This document shows positions 7,963 through 17,959 of a DNA stretch of 64,000 nt, piece by piece (positions within the stretch are counted from its first letter, which is position 1; every line of letters begins with the position of its first letter). The translations under genes were made by a program, and so were the position numbers. Under the pieces are notes generated by a model. That model worked only from the letters and a program-made list of their open reading frames with translations, had not been told where the DNA came from and did not search any database. This stretch comes from Clostridia bacterium. Its GTDB lineage: Bacteria; Bacillota; Clostridia; TANB77; CAG-508. The DNA is taken from NCBI GenBank assembly GCA_022792395.1, contig JAAWAX010000041.1:1-64000 (forward strand). Reading direction: 5' to 3'.

Positions 7963-9261
7963 TTGAAAAAAGAGAACCAAAAGATACAAAAGAAAAAAGA
8001 AAAAAGAAGGATGGAAAGCAGAAAAGAGAAAACAACCAAACAAAATAAAAAAATAATTGTATATATTGCTTTAAGCGTTATTACGATGTATATTATTTAT
8101 GCTATCTATCTGTTAGTAAAACAACCAACTCATACTTTTACCATAGAAGAAGGAAAGTTATACCAAGAAGAAACTGAAATCGGTTATGTCATTCGAAAAG
8201 AAACAGTGGTAAGAGGCGAGAACTATAAAAATGGAATGGTAGCGATTAAATCAGAAGGAGAAAGGGCAGCGAAAGATGAAAATATTTTTAGATATTATAG
8301 TACCAATGAAGAATCCTTAAAGAAGAAAATAGAAGATTTAGACAATAAAATACAAGAGGTTATGCTAAATGATACGAGTCTATTTAATTCTGATATGAAA
8401 CTATTGGAAAATCAAATTGATGAAAAAGTGGAAAATATTAATCAAATACAAGATAGTACAAAATTAGCAGAATATAAGAAAACAATTAGTGATTTGGTAA
8501 CAAAAAAAGCACAAATAGCAGGAGACTTAAGTCCAAAAGGTTCTTACTTAAACCAATTAATTGAAGAAAGAAAAGGATATGAAAGTCAACTAAACTCTGG
8601 AGCAGAATATGTAAAAGCACCAACAAGTGGCATTGTATCATATAAAGTGGATGGGTTAGAAGAAACCCTAACACCAGATAATTTTAGTTCATTAAGCAAA
8701 GAATATTTAGAAAATCTTGATTTAAAGACAGGAAAATTAGTAGCAACAAGTGAAGAAAGTGGAAAAGTAATTGATAATTTTTCTTGTTACATTGTAACTA
8801 TATCTTCTTCAGAAGAAGCTAAAAGTGCAGAAGTGGGAGAAAAAATAAAAATTAGATTGTCAAACAATACAGAAATTCCAGCAGAAATTACAAATCTTAT
8901 CAAAGAAGAGGAAGAAGATGTTATTATCATATTGAAAATTGAAAAACAAATTGAAGAACTAATCAATTATAGAAAAATATCTTTGGATTTAATTTGGTGG
9001 GATGATTCTGGATTAAAAGTACCAAATCAAGCCATTGTAAATGTGGATAATTTAGACTATGTTGTTAGAAATAGGGCTGGATATTTAAGCAAAATGTTGG
9101 TAAAAATAAAGAAGCAAGGAGAAAAATATGCAATTGTAGAAACCTATACAACAGAAGAATTAAAAGAATTAGGATTTTCCAATGAAGAAATAGACAATTA
9201 TAAAAAAATATCCCTTTACGATGAAATATTATTAAATCCAAATTTAGATATGATAAAATAA
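7963..9261 (+). CDS. HlyD-like membrane-anchored adaptor protein
   Basis: The protein has a very basic cytoplasmic N-terminus, one membrane helix (about residues 29-51), a lipoyl/barrel-sandwich half, a coiled coil at about residues 105-210, then a second barrel-like segment (APTSGIVSYKVDGLEE) and a C-terminal beta domain. This is the order of HlyD or membrane-fusion-protein adaptors. It starts at TTG with AAAGGATG upstream. Its neighbour sepF suggests a role in envelope assembly or division rather than a dedicated exporter, since no ABC transporter gene is adjacent; that is inference from context. Confidence 0.68.
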   Translation: MKKENQKIQKKKEKRRMESRKEKTTKQNKKIIVYIALSVITMYIIYAIYLLVKQPTHTFTIEEGKLYQEETEIGYVIRKETVVRGENYKNGMVAIKSEGERAAKDENIFRYYSTNEESLKKKIEDLDNKIQEVMLNDTSLFNSDMKLLENQIDEKVENINQIQDSTKLAEYKKTISDLVTKKAQIAGDLSPKGSYLNQLIEERKGYESQLNSGAEYVKAPTSGIVSYKVDGLEETLTPDNFSSLSKEYLENLDLKTGKLVATSEESGKVIDNFSCYIVTISSSEEAKSAEVGEKIKIRLSNNTEIPAEITNLIKEEEEDVIIILKIEKQIEELINYRKISLDLIWWDDSGLKVPNQAIVNVDNLDYVVRNRAGYLSKMLVKIKKQGEKYAIVETYTTEELKELGFSNEEIDNYKKISLYDEILLNPNLDMIK

Positions 9262-9315
9262 CTATTACAGAAATATTACAGAAATATTAAAAAATAATAA
9301 CATTTATAAAAAATA

Positions 9316-9344
9316 TTGACAATCTTGTAAAAAAAGTGGATACT
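9316..9344 (+). promoter_or_regulatory. Promoter upstream of sepF
   Basis: TTGACA, a 17-nt spacer and GATACT lie 42 nt upstream of the sepF ATG. Confidence 0.55.
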
Positions 9345-9385
9345 AAAGAAAATAAACAAATGAAGTAATTTTAGGAGGGTTTTTT

Positions 9386-9868
9386 ATGTCAGGAGCATTA
9401 ATGGACAAGGTATGGGGACTATTTGGAATGGATACAGCAGAGGAAGAAGAATACGATGAGGAAAATATATATGATTATGAAGATGATGAAGAAGAAGTAG
9501 AGGATAGAAAATTATTTGGAAGAAAAAATAAAGATAAAGTAGTTGCTATGCCACAAAGCAATGCGAATGCTATTAGAATGGTAATATCACAACCTACAAC
9601 ATTTGAACAATCAGATGAAATTTGTAGTTTTTTAAAAGAAAAAAAATCTATAATTGTTAATTTAGAATATGTAAATAAAGATGTTGCCAGAAGAATTGTA
9701 GACTTTATTAGTGGTGGTGTTTATGCTTTAGATGGATACATTCAAAAAGTATCAAATTCTATCTTTTTAGTAGCACCATCTAATTACGAAATAACAAACG
9801 AAATGGCAAGAGAAGAAATGAAAAGTAAACTTTCTGTTTCATGGTTAAAAAATAACGGAATGAACTAG
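9386..9868 (+). CDS. sepF: Cell division protein SepF
   Basis: SepF anchors FtsZ to the membrane and shapes the septum in Gram-positive bacteria. The N-terminal amphipathic region (MDKVWGLFGM) is followed by an acidic Asp/Glu linker (residues 19-47) and a typical SepF core beginning around residue 63. The core includes the family segments SIIVNLEYVNKDVARRIVDFISGGVYALDGYIQKVS and NSIFLVAPSNYEI, quoted here only as landmarks of the fold. The 160-residue length is normal. It has an AGGAGG site and lies 26 nt before divIVA, the usual division block of Firmicutes. Confidence 0.94.
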   Translation: MSGALMDKVWGLFGMDTAEEEEYDEENIYDYEDDEEEVEDRKLFGRKNKDKVVAMPQSNANAIRMVISQPTTFEQSDEICSFLKEKKSIIVNLEYVNKDVARRIVDFISGGVYALDGYIQKVSNSIFLVAPSNYEITNEMAREEMKSKLSVSWLKNNGMN

Positions 9869-9894
9869 TAATCCGTTTATTCAAGGAGGAAAAT

Positions 9895-10344
9895 ATGATA
9901 ACACCATTAGATATTGAAAATAAAAAATTCTCAAAACAAATGATGAATGGATATAGTGTAGAAGAAGTAGATGATTTTTTAGATGATTTAACAGCAGATT
10001 ATTCAAAAAATTATAAAGAAGCAACAGAACTAAAGGTGAAAGTAGAAGAGTTAACCAAAAGTTTAGAACATTATAAAACAATTGAAGAAACATTACAAAA
10101 TACTTTAATCATGGCTCAAACAACAGCAGATGATGTAAAAAAAATAGCAGCACAACAAGCAGAGCAAATGATTAACGAAGCAAAAACAATAGCAGAAAAA
10201 CAAGCAAGTGATTTGGATAGCGAAATTGTTGTAAGAAAGAAAGAATTAGAAGATGTAAAAAAACAATTTGATATTTATAAAGCAAAAATGGAATCATTAT
10301 TAATATCTCAATTAGAATTGTTAAAAGATATGAATAGAGAATAA
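9895..10344 (+). CDS. divIVA: DivIVA-domain protein
   Basis: DivIVA proteins mark curved membrane at poles and septa. The N-terminus MITPLDIENKKF, followed by GYSVEEVDDFLDDL, is the DivIVA lipid-binding domain. The remaining 100 residues form a continuous coiled coil (KVKVEELTKSLEHYKTIEE and onward). At 149 residues it is a short member. It is read from an AAGGAGG site in one unit with sepF and ends before a terminator. Confidence 0.92.
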   Translation: MITPLDIENKKFSKQMMNGYSVEEVDDFLDDLTADYSKNYKEATELKVKVEELTKSLEHYKTIEETLQNTLIMAQTTADDVKKIAAQQAEQMINEAKTIAEKQASDLDSEIVVRKKELEDVKKQFDIYKAKMESLLISQLELLKDMNRE

Positions 10345-10366
10345 AATATAAAAGATACAAAAGAGA

Positions 10367-10395
10367 AACTATCTATGAAAATAGGTGGTTTTTTT
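10367..10395 (+). terminator. Intrinsic terminator after divIVA
   Basis: AACTATCTA pairs with TAGGTGGTT (two G-U pairs), followed by seven T residues including the stem end. Confidence 0.72.
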
Positions 10396-10429
10396 GTTAT
10401 GTAAAAAACAAAAACTTTTGCTTATTGTT

Positions 10430-10670
10430 CAGGCTACTTTGATTTTCTCGATAAAAGTTTCTATATTTTTTCTTTGTAACTCCCAACATCGCACCATCTG
10501 TAATTGCATAATAGATGGTAAGCTTGTTGGTTCCCCCGAATTGTTACTGCATAAAAAATATAGAAACTTTTTAAGTAAAAATATATTAAATCTGAACAGT
10601 AACAACTTTTGGGATAAAACTCCACCCCAAAGTCTTCCTTTTATATAAAAGGACAAGAAAAAGTAGCCAA
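10430..10670 (+). repeat. Structured intergenic element, family X/Y, copy X
   Basis: This fills most of the 500-nt gap between divIVA and rsmD. Arms AAAGTTTCTATATTTTTT and AAAAAATATAGAAACTTT enclose a core running from GTAACTCCCAAC to CCCCCGAATTGTTAC. Inside are the nested stems CCAAC/GTTGG and ACCATCT/AGATGGT around a GTAATTGCATAAT loop. Farther out GGCTACTTT and AAAGTAGCC also pair. A related core lies inverted between carA and carB (23725-23870). The two overlapping small ORFs here (10385-10648 and 10429-10656) are treated as spurious. Whether this acts as a MITE, an RNA or both is not visible. Confidence 0.75.
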
Positions 10671-10798
10671 AAAAATAAGAGCAAACAAAGATTTTTAGTT
10701 AATAAAATGCTTTTTAATATTTAAAAATAGAAAAATGTTACAATTTAGGAGGTATATTACAGAACTGTTAAATGTATGTTACATTTCAGTAAATACTA

Positions 10799-10826
10799 TT
10801 GACATTCCCCAAAAAAAGAATAAAAT
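10799..10826 (+). promoter_or_regulatory. Promoter of rsmD operon
   Basis: TTGACA, a 16-nt spacer and TAAAAT lie 25 nt before the rsmD start codon. Confidence 0.65.
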
Positions 10827-10850
10827 AATAGTATTAAAGAGAGGCAAAAT

Positions 10851-11411
10851 ATGAGAATAATAGGTGGTAAAGCAAAAGGAACAAAACTATATACATTAGA
10901 GGGAGAAAATACAAGACCAACATTAGATAGAGTACGAGAATCTTTATTCAATATCCTTCAGTATGAACTTTCAGATAGTATATTTTTAGATTTATTTTCA
11001 GGTAGTGGAGCTTGTGGAATTGAAGCAGTCAGTAGAGGAGTAAAAAAAGCAATTCTCTGTGACAAATCAAAACGAGCGATTGAAATTATTAAGAAAAATG
11101 TAGCAAAGACACATATAGAAGAGAAAGTTGAAATTTATCAACTAGGATTTGAAGAACTATTAAAGACAAAAATAAAAGAAAAACCAGACATAGTTTTTAT
11201 AGATCCACCTTATCAAACGGATTATGCCTATCAAGCAATTAAGATAATGTTAGAAAATAATCTAATAAAGGAAGAAACCATCTTGATAATCGAAACAAAT
11301 CAGGAGAAAAGAATAAAAGAAGAAATCGAAGAATTAGAAATAGAAATCATGGATGAGAGAAAATATGGAAGAGTACATCTTATGTTCTTGAGACAAAAAA
11401 GAAAGGGGTAA
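10851..11411 (+). CDS. rsmD: 16S rRNA (guanine966-N2)-methyltransferase RsmD
   Basis: RsmD methylates G966 of 16S rRNA in the 30S subunit using S-adenosylmethionine. The family N-terminus MRIIGGKAKGTKL is followed by RPTLDRVRESLFNIL, the SAM-binding FLDLFSGSGACGIEA loop (from about residue 44) and the catalytic DPPY motif (about residue 119). It has 186 residues, a normal length. It is followed after 3 nt by a coiled-coil gene. Confidence 0.95.
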   Translation: MRIIGGKAKGTKLYTLEGENTRPTLDRVRESLFNILQYELSDSIFLDLFSGSGACGIEAVSRGVKKAILCDKSKRAIEIIKKNVAKTHIEEKVEIYQLGFEELLKTKIKEKPDIVFIDPPYQTDYAYQAIKIMLENNLIKEETILIIETNQEKRIKEEIEELEIEIMDERKYGRVHLMFLRQKRKG

Positions 11412-11414
11412 ACC

Positions 11415-11918
11415 ATGGAAATATTCACAATATTAGAAACGTTAGAGGAATTATTAGAAGCAAGTAGAAATCTACCATTTTCTTCAAAAAGTGTAGTAGA
11501 CAAAGATGAAATGTTAGATTTAATTAAAGAAATTAGAATTAAACTTCCAGATGAGTTAAAACAAGCCAAATGGGTAAAAGAAGAAAGACAACGTATTTTA
11601 GTAGAAGCTCAAAAAGAAGCAGATGGCATTGTAAAAGAAGCAGAAAATAGAATTATTGCTATGGTCGATGAACATGAGATAACAAGAAAAGCATATGATC
11701 AAAAGACAGAAATTATAGAAACCGCTAATGAAATGTCAAGAGAAATATCAAAAGGAACAAAAGAATATGCTGACACATTATTGTTAAACACAGAAGAAGT
11801 ATTAAACAATACTTTAGAAAAACTAGAAAATAATATGTCAGAAGCATTAAACTTGATGCAATTATCATTAGAAGATACCATAAAAACAATACAAATTAGT
11901 AGAAAAGAATTGAAATAA
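11415..11918 (+). CDS. Conserved coiled-coil protein downstream of rsmD
   Basis: A 167-residue soluble, mostly helical protein with a hydrophobic N-terminal segment (FTILETLEELLEASRNLPFS) and coiled coil from about residue 45 to the end. It resembles the ATPase-like or ATP synthase subunit H-like coiled-coil proteins often found in this position in Clostridia, but no catalytic motif is visible. It is coupled to rsmD (3-nt gap) and ends before a terminator. Function unknown. Confidence 0.65.
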   Translation: MEIFTILETLEELLEASRNLPFSSKSVVDKDEMLDLIKEIRIKLPDELKQAKWVKEERQRILVEAQKEADGIVKEAENRIIAMVDEHEITRKAYDQKTEIIETANEMSREISKGTKEYADTLLLNTEEVLNNTLEKLENNMSEALNLMQLSLEDTIKTIQISRKELK

Positions 11919-11922
11919 AAGT

Positions 11923-11953
11923 AAAAGTCAGAAGTTAGAACTCTGGCTTTTTT
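11923..11953 (+). terminator. Intrinsic terminator before ftsK
   Basis: AAAAGTCAGA pairs with TCTGGCTTTT (one G-U) around a 9-nt loop, with a T run. It separates the rsmD unit from ftsK, 24 nt downstream. Confidence 0.78.
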
Positions 11954-11977
11954 AGGGACAATTGGGGTCAAAGAAGG

Positions 11978-14464
11978 ATGGTGCAAGAAATGGCGAAAAA
12001 GAGAAGATATAAAAAGAAGAAAAATACAGCCTCAAAAGCAGATGTAACAGTAGTAGTTTTAATTATATTAAGCATCTTATTAGCGGTGCTAATATACACA
12101 AAATCTGGTGTGATTGGCTTGAAATTAAATGAGATATTAGGTGGCATGTTAGGAATTGTGCAATATATAGTACCAATTGGAATATTTGTAATATCCATTA
12201 AATTAGCTTCTGTTGGAAGCGAGGAATTAAATCCAAAGTTGATACAATATGGAATATTATTAGTAAGCTTATGTATTGTATGTAGTGTATTTCAAATTTC
12301 ATCAGGAGAATTGCCAAATAACAAAGAAATGTCAGAAGTTGTAAAAGATGCTTATCTTCTAGGTTCACAAAGTAAAGGTGGAGGAGCAATCGGGGCTTGT
12401 GGTGCTGTGCCACTTACGAATCTATTAGGAAACATAGGTGCTATTATCCTTTGTTTAGGAGTTGCTTTTGTACTAATTGTATTTACTTTTGGAATTAACA
12501 TGTCAGAGATTATTAGTAATATGTTAGAAAAAGCAGAAGAAAGAAAAGAACAAAGATTAGCCAATAGAGAAGAACTTCGCAAGGAAAGAGAAAAAGAAGA
12601 AGGAGAGACACCAGCAGAGCGTAGAAAAAGAGAAAGAGCAGAGCGATTAGCGCAAAAAGAATTAGCTAAACAAGAGAAAATGGCAATGGATGATCAAATC
12701 AAAATTAATTTTGGCGGAAGATTTGTAGATGGTATGGATGAAAATGTTGGGTTAAAAAAATATGATCATAGTGGAGATGATTTAGAACCATTAACCAAAC
12801 AGTCGAAATTAAAAGCAAAAGAAGAAAAGAAAAGAATGCAAGTACCAGAAATAGATGATATAGATGAAGAAGCAAACATGCAACCTGATGTCATTGAAAG
12901 TAATTTATTTAAAAATGTGGAAGAAGAAAAAGAAGATAAGACAAAAGCAGTGCTACAATTAGAGCATGCTATGACAGTTGAAGATGAACATTATGAATAT
13001 CCACCATTAGAGATTTTAGGAAAACCAAGCAAAAAATCTTTAAAGGGTGGAGCAAAAGCATTGACAGACACAGCAGCTAAATTACAAAAAACCCTACATA
13101 GTTTTGGCGTATCAGCAAAAGTGGAAAATGTTTCTGTAGGACCTGCGATTACGAGATATGAATTAAAACCAGCAGAGGGAGTGCGTGTTAGTAAAATAGC
13201 TAACCTAGCAGATGACATTGCTCTTAATTTAGCAGCAGAAACTATAAGAATTGAAGCACCAATTCCAGGAAAACAAGCTGTAGGAATCGAAGTGCCAAAT
13301 ACTGAAAGAGAAGCTGTTCATTTAAGAGAAGTTTTAGATAGTGATGTATTTAGAGATAACGAGTCAAAATTAGCAATTGCACTAGGAAAAGATGTAGCAG
13401 GAAACGTACAATTAGCCGATATTGCCAAAATGCCACACGTTTTAATTGCAGGTTCAACAGGTTCAGGAAAAAGTGTATGTATTAATACGATTATAACTAG
13501 TATTATTTATCATGCGAAACCAAGTGAAGTAAAATTTGTTATGGTAGACCCAAAAGTAGTAGAACTATCTGTATATAATGGAATACCACATCTTTTGATA
13601 CCAGTGGTAACAGATCCTAAAAAAGCAGCTGGAGCATTAGCATGGGCAGTACAAGAAATGGACAATCGTTATAATTTATTTGCTGAAAAAGGAGTAAGAG
13701 ACTTAAAAGGATATAATAAAGCGATTGAAAATGATGAAGAAGTAGGTCAACTACCACAAATTGTAATTATTGTAGATGAGTTGGCAGACCTAATGATGGT
13801 AGCTAAAAATGATGTAGAAGATGCTATTTGTCGATTGGCACAAAAAGCAAGAGCTGCAGGAATGCATTTAGTCATCGCAACGCAAAGACCATCTGTAGAT
13901 GTTATTACAGGATTAATCAAAGCCAATGTGCCATCTAGAATTGCCTTTGCTGTATCTTCACAAGTAGATTCTAGAACGATTTTAGATAGTGTAGGTGCTG
14001 AAAAACTATTAGGAAAAGGAGATATGCTGTACTTTCCATCTGGTGCACCAAAACCAGCTAGAGTACAAGGTGCATTTGTAACAGATGATGAAGTAGAAAA
14101 AATAGTAGACTTTGTAAAATCAAATGGAACAGCAACTTATAGTGAAGATATTCTAGAAAGCATAGAAAATAGCAATAAAACCGATAAAGAAATAGCAACT
14201 GAAAACACAGAAGATGATGACACAGATCCATTTTTAATGGAAGCCATTCAAACCGTTATAGAAACAGGACAAGCATCTACTTCATTTATTCAAAGAAGAT
14301 TTAAAGTAGGATACGCAAGAGCAGGAAGAATTATTGATCAAATGGAGGAAAGAGGTGTTATCTCTGGTTATCAAGGAAGTAAACCAAGAGAAGTGCTTAT
14401 GACCATGGATAGATGGAATGAATTAAAGATGGGAACAAGTGAAGAAACAAAACAAGAAGGATAA
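11978..14464 (+). CDS. ftsK: DNA translocase FtsK/SpoIIIE
   Basis: This hexameric motor pumps DNA at the division or sporulation septum. Four to five N-terminal helices lie at about residues 20-185, followed by a highly charged linker (about 190-330), the alpha and beta translocase domains, and the winged-helix gamma domain that reads KOPS/SRS sequences (about 750-815, ending [13 protein letters not shown]). Walker A is GSTGSGKS (about residue 491) and Walker B is [13 protein letters not shown]. At 828 residues it is close to SpoIIIE. Two starts are possible: the ATG at 11978, which abuts GAAGG, or the ATG at 11990 ([11 protein letters not shown]), 12 nt from that site; the second is slightly more natural. 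A single ftsK/spoIIIE copy would serve both vegetative and spore roles in a spore former. Confidence 0.95.
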   Translation: MVQEMAKKRRYKKKKNTASKADVTVVVLIILSILLAVLIYTKSGVIGLKLNEILGGMLGIVQYIVPIGIFVISIKLASVGSEELNPKLIQYGILLVSLCIVCSVFQISSGELPNNKEMSEVVKDAYLLGSQSKGGGAIGACGAVPLTNLLGNIGAIILCLGVAFVLIVFTFGINMSEIISNMLEKAEERKEQRLANREELRKEREKEEGETPAERRKRERAERLAQKELAKQEKMAMDDQIKINFGGRFVDGMDENVGLKKYDHSGDDLEPLTKQSKLKAKEEKKRMQVPEIDDIDEEANMQPDVIESNLFKNVEEEKEDKTKAVLQLEHAMTVEDEHYEYPPLEILGKPSKKSLKGGAKALTDTAAKLQKTLHSFGVSAKVENVSVGPAITRYELKPAEGVRVSKIANLADDIALNLAAETIRIEAPIPGKQAVGIEVPNTEREAVHLREVLDSDVFRDNESKLAIALGKDVAGNVQLADIAKMPHVLIAGSTGSGKSVCINTIITSIIYHAKPSEVKFVMVDPKVVELSVYNGIPHLLIPVVTDPKKAAGALAWAVQEMDNRYNLFAEKGVRDLKGYNKAIENDEEVGQLPQIVIIVDELADLMMVAKNDVEDAICRLAQKARAAGMHLVIATQRPSVDVITGLIKANVPSRIAFAVSSQVDSRTILDSVGAEKLLGKGDMLYFPSGAPKPARVQGAFVTDDEVEKIVDFVKSNGTATYSEDILESIENSNKTDKEIATENTEDDDTDPFLMEAIQTVIETGQASTSFIQRRFKVGYARAGRIIDQMEERGVISGYQGSKPREVLMTMDRWNELKMGTSEETKQEG

Positions 14465-14477
14465 AGAAGAATTTCAC

Positions 14478-14556
14478 TAGTTCCGTTCCCCACTGGTTTC
14501 CTAAGTTTAAATGGGGAAAATTTCCCCATTTAAACCCGGAACCAGTGGGGAACTTG
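14478..14556 (+). repeat. REP family 2 long palindrome
   Basis: GTTCCCCACTGGTTTCC...GTTTAAATGGGGAAA is followed at once by TTTCCCCATTTAAACCCGGAACCAGTGGGGAAC, giving an almost perfect hairpin with a stem of about 33 bp. Single copies of the same unit lie at 27091-27175 and 29090-29120. It ends about 35 nt before the TTG start of the next gene, so it could also act as an ftsK terminator. Confidence 0.85.
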
Positions 14557-14591
14557 GAAACGAGAAACTTTCTTTTGAAAGGAGAAAAATT

Positions 14592-16169
14592 TTGCAAAAG
14601 AAAACCGATAAGTTTTTAGATAAAATTGTAAAAAAGGATTACAACAACGAACTAGAAAAAATCCTTGAAAAGAAGACATTTGATGAAAATACCAAAAGCC
14701 TTCTTCTTAGCATATTATACAAAATTGAAACAGCATACAAGGATTACGAGAAAGTGAAAGCAGATGTTGAAAGCAAAGAAGATTTTATACAAACTATCAT
14801 TGACAATATAAAAAATAATTGTGATGACATAAAAATTGTAACGTTACATTCAAAGGAAAGTGAAATGCTAGGAAATAAAACATTTCTAGTAGAAAAAAAT
14901 AAAAAGAGAATCATAAGTTATCCAATTGAAAGAAAAGTATTATATTGCTTATCTAAAATTAGTAAAAAAGAAAAAATTATCAAAGATAATTATTACATTA
15001 TAGATGAAACTTTAACCGATTTAATCAATGTGGGAAATAATATCAATACTGTTGAACCAATGCGTGACTTTAATGGATATTCGTGGACAACCATTCCAAA
15101 AGAAATAGAAAGTATAAAACATAATTTAGTGTATCAAAATATTAGAATGCTAGTAGGAAACCTATTTTTAAATAACTGGATAAAAAATAGTGAATATATT
15201 ATAGATTATATGGAATCTTTTCAAAATAAATTAGAAGAACAATATGGCAAAGAAAAGAAAGAACAATGGATGAAATCTTTAAATCAGATATCAGTACTAT
15301 TAGCGATTAGATATAATGAAAAGCTAAAAAATAAACTACAACAAGAAAAAATAGAGATAGAAAAACAATTAGAAAAAACAAAGGATAACCAAGAATTTGT
15401 ACAAGAAATGACACAAGAAAAACGAAGACTGACAAAAGAAATTAAGCAAATGGATGAAACACTAAATAATAAGGAAATGTTGCAAAAAGAATATGAAAAA
15501 AGAAATGAATTTTTGCCACTAGAGCAAAAAATATTTAGCAGTAGAATATTATCGCAAATGATGATGAAAGAAAGAGAAGAAAAACTAAAAAAATTAGAAA
15601 GCGTAAATGATTTACTAAATCCACAAAAATTTGTAGCATTAAAGAAAACGCTAGAAAGCAAAGAGAAATATTTAAAATTATTAGACAAAGATGATTTAGA
15701 CAAAGAAATTAGACATACCATGATAGAACTGCAAAAGATTTTTTTATCATGTTATCAAACAAAAATTGCAAAAGTAGATACCAAGCAAGAAGCCATGAAA
15801 CTTATTTATGAATTTCGATATTATTGTTTATTGCCATTTGATGATAGATTATTAATCCATCAAGTAGAAGAGTTGAAACTTCATGTAATGGAACTAGAAA
15901 AGGGATTAATTGAAAAAGCACATCAACTAAAATTAATCGAGACATATGCAAAAGAAATAGACTATGAAATTTTAAAAAATATATTTTCTATTAGAGTGAT
16001 TAATTTAGAAGATTTATATATCAAAGTGATAAAAGAAAAAGAGAACTACTATGTGCAATTATTTGATGAAGAGGTATTTGAAGAAAAGATACCAATCGAA
16101 TCATTAGAAAATAGAAATAAAAAAGAAATATCATTTAAGTTAAACAAAAAGATGAAAATTTTTAATTAA
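14592..16169 (+). CDS. Unrecognised large coiled-coil protein
   Basis: This 525-residue soluble protein is rich in Lys, Glu, Leu and Ile. It has coiled coils at about residues 240-310 and 330-390 and a small beta-like end (VQLFDEEVFEEKIPIESL). Family not recognised. The ORF track starts it at 14511 inside the REP-2 palindrome, which would add 27 repeat-encoded residues. The real start is almost certainly TTG at 14592, seven nt after AAAGGAG. It lies between ftsK and a metallo-beta-lactamase RNase-like gene, 29 nt upstream of the latter, so they may be cotranscribed. Confidence 0.7.
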   Translation: MQKKTDKFLDKIVKKDYNNELEKILEKKTFDENTKSLLLSILYKIETAYKDYEKVKADVESKEDFIQTIIDNIKNNCDDIKIVTLHSKESEMLGNKTFLVEKNKKRIISYPIERKVLYCLSKISKKEKIIKDNYYIIDETLTDLINVGNNINTVEPMRDFNGYSWTTIPKEIESIKHNLVYQNIRMLVGNLFLNNWIKNSEYIIDYMESFQNKLEEQYGKEKKEQWMKSLNQISVLLAIRYNEKLKNKLQQEKIEIEKQLEKTKDNQEFVQEMTQEKRRLTKEIKQMDETLNNKEMLQKEYEKRNEFLPLEQKIFSSRILSQMMMKEREEKLKKLESVNDLLNPQKFVALKKTLESKEKYLKLLDKDDLDKEIRHTMIELQKIFLSCYQTKIAKVDTKQEAMKLIYEFRYYCLLPFDDRLLIHQVEELKLHVMELEKGLIEKAHQLKLIETYAKEIDYEILKNIFSIRVINLEDLYIKVIKEKENYYVQLFDEEVFEEKIPIESLENRNKKEISFKLNKKMKIFN

Positions 16170-16198
16170 AAAGAGCTTAAGGAAAGGAGCAAAAAATA

Positions 16199-17852
16199 AT
16201 GAAAATCACATTTTTAGGAGCAACTAGAACGGTTACAGGGTCTAATTTTTTAGTAGAAGCTTGTGGAAAAAAATTTTTAGTAGATTGTGGAATGTGGCAA
16301 GGAAAAGCAGAACAGGAAGCACAAAATGCAGATGATTTTGAATTTAATCCAACAGATATCGATTTTATGCTATTAACACATGCTCATATTGATCACTCTG
16401 GAAGAATACCGAAATTATACAATGAAGGTTTTAGAAAAAAAATTTATGCTCACAAAGCAACTTGTGACTTATGTGCATTAATGCTACCAGATAGTGGACA
16501 TATTCAAGAAATGGAAAACGAATGGAAAAATAAAAAAAGAAAAAGAAAAGGAGAAGAGGAAAGAACTCCATTATATACAGCAGAAGAAGCAGCAAGGTCA
16601 TTGGAAATATTTGAACCAGTACAATATGATGAAATCATAGAAATTACCGAAGACATTCATGTGAGATTTAATGATGCTGGTCACATGTTAGGTTCAAGTA
16701 TCATTGAATTATGGACAAAAGAAGAAGGAAAAGAAACGAAAACAGTATTTACAGGGGATTTAGGAAATAATGACATTCCTTTATTAGATTCTCCAACCAT
16801 GATAGAAAGTACTGACTATTTAGTGATGGAATCTACTTATGGAAGTCGATTACACTTACGAAATGATGAAAAAGCAGAACTGTTTTTAGACATTGTATCA
16901 GAAACATTAGACAATGGTGGAAGTGTAGTAATTCCTTCTTTTGCTGTGCGGAAGAACACAAGAGATTTTATATGAAATCAATAAATTAAAAGAAATAAAA
17001 GATGATGATGAATTTAGAAGAAAATACAAAACATTAATGAAATCAAATGTGTATGTAGATAGTCCATTAGCCATATCAGCAACTGAAGTATTTCGAGAAA
17101 ATACTAATTTGTTTGAAGAACAAATTCAAGAAGAAATTATGAGAGGAGACAATCCACTTGAATTTCCAGGATTAAAATTTACACAAACAGCAGATGAATC
17201 AAAGGCATTAAACGAAGACCAAACACCAAGTATTATTATATCAGCAAGTGGAATGTGTGAAGTAGGAAGAATTAAGCATCATTTAAAACATAACTTGTGG
17301 AATCCAAAATCGACTATACTTTTTGTAGGATACCAAGCACCAGGAACATTAGGGTATAGTATTGTAAATGGAGCGAAAAAAGTAAAAATATTGGGAGAAG
17401 AAATTGCAGTAAATGCTAGAATCGAATATATTGAGGGATATTCAGGACATGCCGATCAAGAAGGCTTAATGAACTTTATTTATTCTTTTATCAATAAACC
17501 AAAACATATCTTTTTAGTACATGGAGAAGCAGAAGCACAAAATATATTAGCAGAAAAGATAGAGCAAGATACCAAAATTTCTATAACGGTTCCAGAATTC
17601 GGAGAGACTTATGAAATCAATGGTATAGAAGAAAAAATAGAAATGACTCATAAAATAGAAAGAAGAATAACATCAGCGATTAGGCGTGAAGTAATCGATA
17701 GACTAGAAAAGCTAAAAGAAGAAATTAAAGACATGGATTCCTATGTAAGACAAGATATTAGTGATGACAAATTAAAAGATGAAGATATCTTTAGAATTAA
17801 CGAAAAGATAAAAGATTTAGAAAAACAAATTATACAAGTAATAGAAGGATAA
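16199..17852 (+). CDS. Metallo-beta-lactamase/beta-CASP RNase-like protein (CGG +1 frameshift)
   Basis: This belongs to the YSH1-type MBL-fold proteins with beta-CASP and RNA-specificity domains, which act as RNA endo/exonucleases. The metal motif is HAHIDHSG (about residue 61), with GHMLGSS and TGDLGN downstream. The beta-CASP part contains SASGMCEVGRIKHHL and the C-terminal RMMBL motif is GYSGHAD. The ORF track splits it (16199-16975 and 16941-17852) because an in-frame CGG occurs at 16949-16951. Skipping its C gives SFAVGRTQEILYEIN, the family-standard sequence, and the rest is intact (550 residues). I annotate one gene with a +1 shift at residue 251 rather than a pseudogene, because the identical event recurs in nine other genes here. 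Confidence 0.85.
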
Positions 17853-17920
17853 TGGCTAAAGTGGGACAGGCACAACTTAACCATTTTTGGCTAAAGTGGG
17901 ACAGGCACAAGTTAGCCATT
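17852..17920 (+). repeat. REP family 1 doublet, copy 2
   Basis: Two units in the GGGACAGGCAC orientation (ATGGCTAAAGTGGGACAGGC and onward), one directly after the other. The first overlaps the last base of the upstream stop codon. Confidence 0.9.
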
Positions 17921-17959
17921 AATTAATAGAAAAATAATGCTTGTTAGAAGGAGAAAAAG

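Noticed and set aside
10385-10656. Small ORFs on both strands between divIVA and rsmD
   Set aside because: They lie in a hairpin-rich repeated element, have no ribosome sites and show repeat-driven composition.
16199-17852. Split MBL RNase ORFs as a pseudogene
   Set aside because: The identical in-frame CGG break recurs in nine other genes, including essential holA, so decay is a poor explanation; annotated as one recoded gene.
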